From an uncultured Desulfurobacterium sp. (lineage in GTDB: Bacteria; Aquificota; Aquificia; Desulfurobacteriales; Desulfurobacteriaceae): a DNA stretch of 5,809 nucleotides. Location: positions 1 to 5,809 of the forward strand of contig CAJXJV010000093.1 of assembly GCA_913055135.1 (NCBI GenBank), written 5' to 3'. The notes beneath the pieces were generated by a model. It saw nothing but the letters and a program-made list of their open reading frames with translations, was not told the origin of the DNA and made no database searches. The position numbers were made by a program, and so were the translations under genes. Positions 1-4,672 of this stretch are shown one piece after another (position 1 is the stretch's first letter; every line of letters starts with the position of its first letter).

Positions 1-2173
1 GCTCAGCAGGTCCCTTGTATGGTCTGAGCCAGATCCAGAACTTGTGATCCTTGTGAAGATGACCGTAGTCAATAACCTTCCAGTCTTTAAGACCATGCTT
101 TTCAGCAAACTCTGTAGCAAGTGGGTCTTTTCCAACGACGAACCTTCTGAGGGTTCCGCCCTTTCTTGCAATTTCAACAGTTGGTGCAGGCCATTGAACA
201 CCATCTGGTCTCTCAAGGAGAACTTCATAGGTAGCACCTGCAAGTGTGCTATCACGTCCCTTTGTAACTTCCTGCGCATATTCATGCCATACTTTCTTGG
301 AGAGCTCCCACCATGGGTCTCTCTTGGCAGCCTCAATGAAAGGAGCCACACACTGATAAACGGCTTTAGCCCTTGCACGAAGCTTCGGATCTCTCTCTTT
401 CTTAAGCTTTTTAGCAAGAGCCAGAGCAGCGTTAACAATCTGCCAGAGTTCCGGCATTGCCTGTCCCGGAGCTTTTACAGCTTTAGGAGTGAGCTGAGAA
501 CGTCTCTCCGTACAACCGTAAACTCCAGTCTTCTCAAAGTGGAACGCACATGGAAGGATTAGGTTTGCCAGCTCTGTGGTTCTTGTCGGGAAGATATCAG
601 AAACAACTACAAAGACATCATCCCTTGCAAACCCCTCACGGAATCTCCTCATGTTTGGAAGGGATTGAAGTGGACTTGTCTCCTCAATCCAGATGAAGTG
701 AATCGGCTTGAGCCCTGGAAATCTCCTCTTATCCTCTTCTGTATAGGAAATAGCAGAGAACATCTTAACTGTGTGGTAACCGGGCTTTGGAGGAATTGTT
801 CCCTCTGGAACTCCCCAGATTCTCTCAAGCTGATTTCTGAGTTTCTTACTCTTAACAACTCTGTGTCCTGGAAGGATATGACAGAGTCCTCCACCCTCTC
901 TAACACCACCACAGGCGTTTGGCTGTCCTGTAAGGGAAAGAGGATCTGCACCGTCCTTTCCAAGGTTACCAGTAAGCATGTGCATATTGCTTACAAGGTT
1001 GTTAATCCATACACCCCTTGTCCTCTGGTTAAGTCCCATCGTCCAGATGGATACAGTTTTTGTCTTTGCAACCCTTCTTGCAACCTTCTTAATCATTTCA
1101 GGAGTTATGTTACCACCACAAACTTCTGCTGCATATTCAGGAGTGTATTTGGCAAGGAACCTCTTGTACTCCTCAAATGAGACCGGATGTCCAATCAGAG
1201 GAACTTTATCCTTACCCTTGGTAAAGATATGGAATGAACAGTACTTCTCTACAAACTCCTTATCATAAAGTCCTTCGTAAACAATAACATGAGCAATCGC
1301 GTTCATAAGAGCAAGGTCTGTACCCGGCTTAAACTGCATGTGGATGTCAGCAATCTTGGACGTCGGAGAAACCCTTGGGTCAACGTTGATTACCATTACT
1401 TCCTGTGGATTGGAAAGCTTACGCTTCATAATACGACGGTAGAGAATCGGATGGCATTCTGCAGTGTTTGAACCGATGATGAAGATTGTGTCAGCTTCCT
1501 CAAAATCCGCATAACCCCCTGCAGGCTCATCAGTTCCAAAGGATGTCAGGTATCCTCCAACTGCAGAAGCCATACAGAGCCTTGGGTTACCTTCTACGTG
1601 GTTTGTACCAACACATCTGAAAAACTTCTGGAACAGGTAAGTTTCTTCTGTAAGAGCCTGTCCAGAACCGTAGTAGGCAATTCCGGTCCATCCCATTGGA
1701 CCCCATTCACCTTTCTTGATGGCTTTAATCATCTCATCAGCAATGATTTCAAAAGCCTTCTCCCACGAAATTGGCTTAAATGGTTCTTTCTTACTCTTTC
1801 TATAGAGAGGCTGTGTAAGTCTATCTGGATGCCTGAAAATCTTGTAGAAAAGCATTCCTTTCATACAGAGGAAGCCAAAGTTGATAGCAGAATCTTTTTC
1901 ACCTCTGATGATAGCAGGTCTGCCATTTTTAAGACCAAGCCATACTTTACATCCCGTTCCACAGAAACGGCATACTCCCCTTACCCACTCATAACCTGCT
2001 TCCTTCTTGTAAGCAGGTGAGTTCTTAACCTCGGCAGGAATCTGAACAAGATTTTCAGCTTTTGCTTCTTCTACGCCAATACCGTCAGCCTTTATCTTCA
2101 GGTTAACTCCTACAAGAGATGCTGCTGTCAAAGCTGCACTCTTTTTCAGGAAGTCCCTTCTTCCAACTCCCAT
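1..2173 (-). CDS. napA: Periplasmic nitrate reductase catalytic subunit NapA, C-terminus outside window
   Basis: 724 residues are visible and the frame runs off the left edge without a stop. NapA reduces nitrate to nitrite at a Mo-bis-MGD centre in the periplasm. A twin-arginine signal (GRRDFLKKSAALTAASLVGV) gives Tat export. The [4Fe-4S] ligands are Cys68, Cys71, Cys75 and Cys103 (CRFCGTGC, then CMKG with the conserved Lys). Cys200 in NPRLCMASAV is the expected molybdenum ligand. Other NapA landmarks are NQRTRGVWINNLV (382-394), SLTGQPNACGG (413-423), SDIFPTRTTELANLILP (525-541) and ERRSQ (556-560). The segment KFWIWLRPYKGPAE (711-724) resembles the extra stretch I remember before the C-terminal domain of Campylobacterota NapA. 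The C-terminal molybdopterin dinucleotide-binding domain should begin just past the edge. It is the last gene seen, 25 nt after napM. NapA is favoured over NasA or formate dehydrogenase (which usually has Sec) by the Tat signal, the Mo ligand context and the neighbours. Confidence 0.95.
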   Translation of the reverse strand, partial: MGVGRRDFLKKSAALTAASLVGVNLKIKADGIGVEEAKAENLVQIPAEVKNSPAYKKEAGYEWVRGVCRFCGTGCKVWLGLKNGRPAIIRGEKDSAINFGFLCMKGMLFYKIFRHPDRLTQPLYRKSKKEPFKPISWEKAFEIIADEMIKAIKKGEWGPMGWTGIAYYGSGQALTEETYLFQKFFRCVGTNHVEGNPRLCMASAVGGYLTSFGTDEPAGGYADFEEADTIFIIGSNTAECHPILYRRIMKRKLSNPQEVMVINVDPRVSPTSKIADIHMQFKPGTDLALMNAIAHVIVYEGLYDKEFVEKYCSFHIFTKGKDKVPLIGHPVSFEEYKRFLAKYTPEYAAEVCGGNITPEMIKKVARRVAKTKTVSIWTMGLNQRTRGVWINNLVSNMHMLTGNLGKDGADPLSLTGQPNACGGVREGGGLCHILPGHRVVKSKKLRNQLERIWGVPEGTIPPKPGYHTVKMFSAISYTEEDKRRFPGLKPIHFIWIEETSPLQSLPNMRRFREGFARDDVFVVVSDIFPTRTTELANLILPCAFHFEKTGVYGCTERRSQLTPKAVKAPGQAMPELWQIVNAALALAKKLKKERDPKLRARAKAVYQCVAPFIEAAKRDPWWELSKKVWHEYAQEVTKGRDSTLAGATYEVLLERPDGVQWPAPTVEIARKGGTLRRFVVGKDPLATEFAEKHGLKDWKVIDYGHLHKDHKFWIWLRPYKGPAE

Positions 2174-2177
2174 CGTA

Positions 2178-2183
2178 CCCTCC
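2178..2183 (-). promoter_or_regulatory. Ribosome binding site that decides the napA start
   Basis: Minus-strand GGAGGG followed by TACG and ATG at 2173. An in-frame ATG also occurs at 2185, but it overlaps this site and would only add MEGT, so the downstream ATG is preferred. Confidence 0.7.
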
Positions 2184-2198
2184 ATAATGGATTATTTT

Positions 2199-2612
2199 TT
2201 ACTTGTTTGCACCAAAGTCTTTTGCAGTTTTAATCTTTCCAACACCACTACCATGGAACTCAAAGATATGCTCCTGATGGCAATCCCAGCATTTCATACC
2301 TGGCTTTTTCTTCTGCATTGTTTCAAGTTCATGGAAATGACATGCAGCACACTTTGTAAGAGGCGGAGTCTTGTGGAAATCGTCAAGTGTTCCATGACAC
2401 TGGAAACACCTTACGTTTGCAACAGCGTGTTTTGAATGTGCCCACTGCTTGTAAACATCTGGAGTTGTCTGTCGGTGACAGACCCTACATTGCTGCTGTT
2501 GAGGTGGTAGATTTCGAACAACGTTTGGTGGTACCGGGTGCTGATCTGCCAGCGCCATACCACCGCCGGCTACTATCAAGCCTGTCAGCAGTGCTAACGT
2601 TTTTACTTTCAC
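2199..2612 (-). CDS. napM: NapM-type periplasmic tetraheme cytochrome c
   Basis: 137 residues from the GTG at 2612. A Sec signal peptide (MKVKTLALLTGLIVAGGGMALA) is likely cleaved after Ala22 (ALA before DQ). Four CXXCH sites lie at 42-46 (CRVCH), 69-73 (CFQCH), 88-92 (CAACH) and 108-112 (CWDCH). Extra histidines (WAHSKHA at 57-63, FHE, HEHIFEFH) could give bis-His ligation. There is no membrane anchor, so it should be soluble in the periplasm. The small tetraheme cytochrome encoded between napC and napA in Desulfovibrio-type napCMADGH operons is NapM, and size, heme number and position all fit. It probably carries electrons from NapC to NapA, taking the place of the diheme NapB of Proteobacteria. 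A QQQQ run at 38-41 precedes the first heme. Spacing is 30 nt after napC and 25 nt before napA. The cytochrome call is certain; the NapM name rests mainly on gene order. Confidence 0.88.
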   Translation of the reverse strand: MKVKTLALLTGLIVAGGGMALADQHPVPPNVVRNLPPQQQQCRVCHRQTTPDVYKQWAHSKHAVANVRCFQCHGTLDDFHKTPPLTKCAACHFHELETMQKKKPGMKCWDCHQEHIFEFHGSGVGKIKTAKDFGANK

Positions 2613-2616
2613 TTTA

Positions 2617-2623
2617 CACCTCC
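2617..2623 (-). promoter_or_regulatory. Ribosome binding site that decides the GTG start of napM
   Basis: Minus-strand GGAGGTG followed by TAAA and GTG at 2612. The frame also has a TTG at 2627, but that reading would place this ribosome binding site inside the gene (codons GGG AGG TGT), so the GTG is preferred. Confidence 0.8.
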
Positions 2624-2642
2624 CCAAAAGGTTGTTTTAGCC

Positions 2643-3197
2643 TTATTCACGGTTCGCTTCCCCTTCCTTCTTTCCAAATATCTCTTTTATCTTAGCTTCA
2701 AGGTCAAAGCCGTGACCAACGTACCAGTGGCACGTTAAACAATCTCCGCTAATTTCACCTGCTTTGAGTTTCTCGTGCATGATGTTGTCCGGCAACTCCT
2801 CGTGACACCTCTCACAATTTGATACAAACACGTAGTGATCCCTCTCCTTTCTCTTCTCCATCCAGTACTTAACATCTCCATCGTGCCCACCGGCAAAGAA
2901 GTGGACAATAAGGTCGTTCGTTCCAAACTTACTCTTGTTGATTAAATATGATACCACATTGTTGTGTGGCAGGTGACAGTCAGCACAACCTGCTCTGACT
3001 GCTCCTCTTTTGTTACCAAGAGGACCGTGAGGACCTCTCTCCCAGGCTTCAAACATGGGTTTCATCTCGTGGCAGGAACCACAAAAAGACGGTTCAGCAG
3101 TGCTTTCAATCATCTGGGCAGAAATAATAGCCCCTATACCGGCTACTATGAAGCCGATGATACCCCCTGTCAGTAAAGCTTTTTTCTTCTCCGTCAC
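2643..3197 (-). CDS. napC: NapC/NrfH-family membrane-anchored tetraheme cytochrome c (quinol dehydrogenase)
   Basis: 184 residues from the GTG at 3197, a normal length for the family. An N-terminal membrane helix at about 7-30 (ALLTGGIIGFIVAGIGAIIS) follows a TEKKK cytoplasmic end, and the rest faces the periplasm. Four CXXCH heme sites lie at 39-43, 71-75, 128-132 and 153-157. The first is CGSCHEM, the CXXCHXM form in which Met (here Met45) can ligate heme 1, as described for NrfH. NapC/NrfH proteins oxidise menaquinol or ubiquinol and pass electrons to periplasmic reductases. The gene lies 30 nt before napM and shortly before napA, so NapM and NapA are the obvious partners. The Hao-like cytochrome in the same operon has no other quinol dehydrogenase in this window and could share this one. 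The family is certain; NapC rather than NrfH is chosen from context. Confidence 0.92.
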   Translation of the reverse strand: MTEKKKALLTGGIIGFIVAGIGAIISAQMIESTAEPSFCGSCHEMKPMFEAWERGPHGPLGNKRGAVRAGCADCHLPHNNVVSYLINKSKFGTNDLIVHFFAGGHDGDVKYWMEKRKERDHYVFVSNCERCHEELPDNIMHEKLKAGEISGDCLTCHWYVGHGFDLEAKIKEIFGKKEGEANRE

Positions 3198-3203
3198 CCT
3201 ATA

Positions 3204-3209
3204 CCTCCT
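3204..3209 (-). promoter_or_regulatory. Ribosome binding site that decides the GTG start of napC
   Basis: Minus-strand AGGAGG followed by TATAGG and GTG at 3197, a 6-nt spacing. The frame is open further upstream to a GTG at 3236, but that version would carry this AGGAGG inside the coding region and adds a non-conserved-looking stretch (MIKLCLSRYRRYR). Confidence 0.8.
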
Positions 3210-3244
3210 GTATCGGCTTAAGCATAATTTTATCACAATTCAAA

Positions 3245-3718
3245 TCAATAATCATAGTCCTCAAAATAAGGTTTTAACTCTTTTACCTCTTTTCCATCAG
3301 GATTGATTGAGAGCATTGAAGAGTAACATTTAAAAACCTGTTCCATCTTCTTCTTCTTCAGGTATATCTGTGCAGCCTTCCAGTAGTAATCGTAAGCTTC
3401 TCTCTCCTTCTCCTCAGCATCAAGCAAAACAGCTTTCATATAGAGGTAATCGGGATTGTCTTTACTGCAGGTTTTCCCTGCTTCTTCCATCTCTTCTTCT
3501 GCATCTGGATAGTCCGACACACTTATATACTTATCTGCAAAAAGAAGATGTCGAATACATTCATCGAGAGAGTTAACAGAAGAAGGAAGAGGAGTAGGCA
3601 CTTCGACTCCCGCTCCTGCAGGGTTTCTTTCGGGAAAGGAAAGAGGCGCAACCGAGCTTTTTTGCGAAGTTGCACATGAGAAAGAGAAAATAAAGAAAGC
3701 AAATAAGATCTTACGCAT
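3245..3718 (-). CDS. Small putative lipoprotein with TPR-like helical region, unknown function
   Basis: 157 residues. The ATG at 3718 overlaps the stop of the upstream TPR gene by 8 nt, with a weak AAAGG at 3727-3731, so translation is probably coupled. The N-terminus (MRKILFAFFIFSFSCATS) is a short lipoprotein-like signal with Cys15 as the likely lipidated residue. The lipobox (SFSC) is imperfect, so Sec secretion without lipidation remains possible. Residues about 24-48 form a Pro/Ser-rich linker, followed by a charged helical region (about 51-140) with two TPR-like helix pairs, one around DYPDAEEEMEEAGKTC and one around AYDYYWKAAQIYLKKKK...CYSSMLSINPD. The C-terminus is acidic (YFEDYDY). 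Pairing with the secreted TPR protein suggests the two act together, with this one anchored to a membrane. No heme site or enzyme motif is seen, and I do not recognise the family. The next gene, napC, starts 47 nt downstream. Confidence 0.8.
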   Translation of the reverse strand: MRKILFAFFIFSFSCATSQKSSVAPLSFPERNPAGAGVEVPTPLPSSVNSLDECIRHLLFADKYISVSDYPDAEEEMEEAGKTCSKDNPDYLYMKAVLLDAEEKEREAYDYYWKAAQIYLKKKKMEQVFKCYSSMLSINPDGKEVKELKPYFEDYDY

Positions 3719-4619
3719 CTTCTTTACCTTTAAGGAGTTTTAAGTATCTGGATTCTGGGTTAAGCAACTTTAACTTTTTAACTACCTCTTTATAACCTGT
3801 TTTATCTCCTTTCTTCTTCAGAATAAGAGCAGCTTTGTAGTAAGCCTCTTCTGCTGCTTCGGAATCTTCGCCCGTCGATTCTTCTGAGATACCACTGAGA
3901 AGGTTCCCCATCTGATAGTAGGCAATAGCATTATCGGGGTCAACCTTAACTGCCGTCTGAAATTCCTTCATGGCTCTTGATATAAAGGAGTACCTTTCTT
4001 CATTTATTTTTTCTTCCTCTTTTGTGGTCTCTTCATAGAGTCTATCAAGTTCTTTCTCTGCAATTCCTGCCTTCTTCAAAAGTTTGCTATAAAGCTCCTT
4101 CTGCTTCTCATCAAATGCTTCCGGAAATAGCTTTTTCATAATATAGAGGTTCATAAGTTCTGCTGTTTCAAAGTAGTTAAATCCTTTCTTTTCAAGTTTT
4201 TTCTCAAAATCCATAAAAGCTTTTTTCTCTTTAGAGCTTTTCAGATTCATTGCTTTTTTAAAGTAGAGCATACCAAGAAGCATGTGGAGGTCGGACTTAA
4301 CCTTATAAATTCTATCGTCTTTTAAACGAGCATTACCAGCTTTTGCATTTGGAACTTTTGCTCCGGGATTTTTCCGATAAAGAGGTTCTATTTCCCTTAG
4401 AGCCTCTTCTGCCTTTTTTATTCCGCTGTCGAATTTATGGTTGTGGTAGTCTGAGTAAATACAGTAAAAGTAGAGGGGAGGATTCTTTAAGAACTTTTCG
4501 GGACAGACAATTTCACTTTTTCTATGAACATTTTTCCCTTTTTCTTCGGCATACAGACCTGCGCTCAGGGTAGCTAAAATCAAAATGGAGAGGAATAGAA
4601 GAGAAGTTAATTTTTTCAA
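3711..4619 (-). CDS. Secreted TPR-repeat protein of unknown function
   Basis: 302 residues starting at TTG with a strong upstream AGGAGG. Residues 1-24 form a Sec signal peptide: KK, then a Leu/Ile-rich core, then LYA before EE, with likely cleavage after Ala24. The mature protein is rich in Lys and Glu and should be helical. A clear TPR unit spans about 211-243 (AMKEFQTAVKVDPDNAIAYY, then QMGNLL), and a second, looser one about 253-290 (A.EAYYKAALILKKKGD). The 110-165 region (LHMLLGMLYFKKA) looks like degenerate helical repeats. Cys39 and Cys53 are the only cysteines and could form a disulfide in the periplasm. There is no CXXCH, so it is not a cytochrome. It starts 53 nt after hao and overlaps the next gene by 8 nt. 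The specific family is not recognised. A role in assembling or docking the multiheme proteins, as TPR proteins such as NrfG do in nitrite reductase maturation, is inference only. Its coding sequence is richer in A+T than hao. Confidence 0.85.
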   Translation of the reverse strand: MKKLTSLLFLSILILATLSAGLYAEEKGKNVHRKSEIVCPEKFLKNPPLYFYCIYSDYHNHKFDSGIKKAEEALREIEPLYRKNPGAKVPNAKAGNARLKDDRIYKVKSDLHMLLGMLYFKKAMNLKSSKEKKAFMDFEKKLEKKGFNYFETAELMNLYIMKKLFPEAFDEKQKELYSKLLKKAGIAEKELDRLYEETTKEEEKINEERYSFISRAMKEFQTAVKVDPDNAIAYYQMGNLLSGISEESTGEDSEAAEEAYYKAALILKKKGDKTGYKEVVKKLKLLNPESRYLKLLKGKEDA

Positions 4620-4624
4620 AGTAA

Positions 4625-4630
4625 CCTCCT
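4625..4630 (-). promoter_or_regulatory. Ribosome binding site that decides the TTG start of the TPR gene
   Basis: The minus strand reads AGGAGG, then 5 nt, then TTG at 4619. No ATG or GTG lies at suitable spacing, and the following codons begin a typical signal peptide (MKKLTSLLFL), so the TTG is taken as the start. Confidence 0.8.
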
Positions 4631-4644
4631 GAAATCAAAGATGA

Positions 4645-4666
4645 AGAGGGGGCTTTTGCCCCCTCT
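4645..4666 (-). terminator. GC-rich hairpin after hao: partial terminator or mRNA 3'-end stabiliser
   Basis: A perfect 9-bp inverted repeat (4645-4653 with 4658-4666; minus-strand AGAGGGGGC, loop AAAA, GCCCCCTCT) begins 6 nt after the hao stop codon. The downstream minus-strand sequence (TCATCTTTGATTT) is only moderately T-rich and has no true T run, so this is a poor classical intrinsic terminator. The next gene's ribosome binding site starts 15 nt after the stem. A partial terminator or a 3'-end stabiliser that lets hao mRNA accumulate over the downstream genes is more likely than full termination. The hairpin is seen directly; its role is inferred. Confidence 0.55.
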
Positions 4667-4672
4667 ATTGTG

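Noticed and set aside
649..963. 104-codon minus-strand frame inside napA
   Set aside because: It is out of frame within conserved NapA sequence. I translated the NapA frame through this stretch without a stop or shift, so it is not evidence of a frameshift.
44..1471. Plus-strand open frames (44-562, 665-1180, 978-1268, 1289-1471) opposite napA
   Set aside because: The minus strand encodes an unbroken NapA of 724 codons with all Fe-S and Mo ligands, so these are shadows. The peptides resemble no known domain.
2735..2926. 63-codon minus-strand frame inside napC
   Set aside because: It is a shadow of the NapC frame, which carries all four heme sites.
4645..4666. Hairpin as a full intrinsic terminator ending the transcription unit
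   Set aside because: There is no T run after the stem, and the next gene begins too soon for an independent promoter, so full termination is unlikely. It is kept as a partial terminator or stabiliser.
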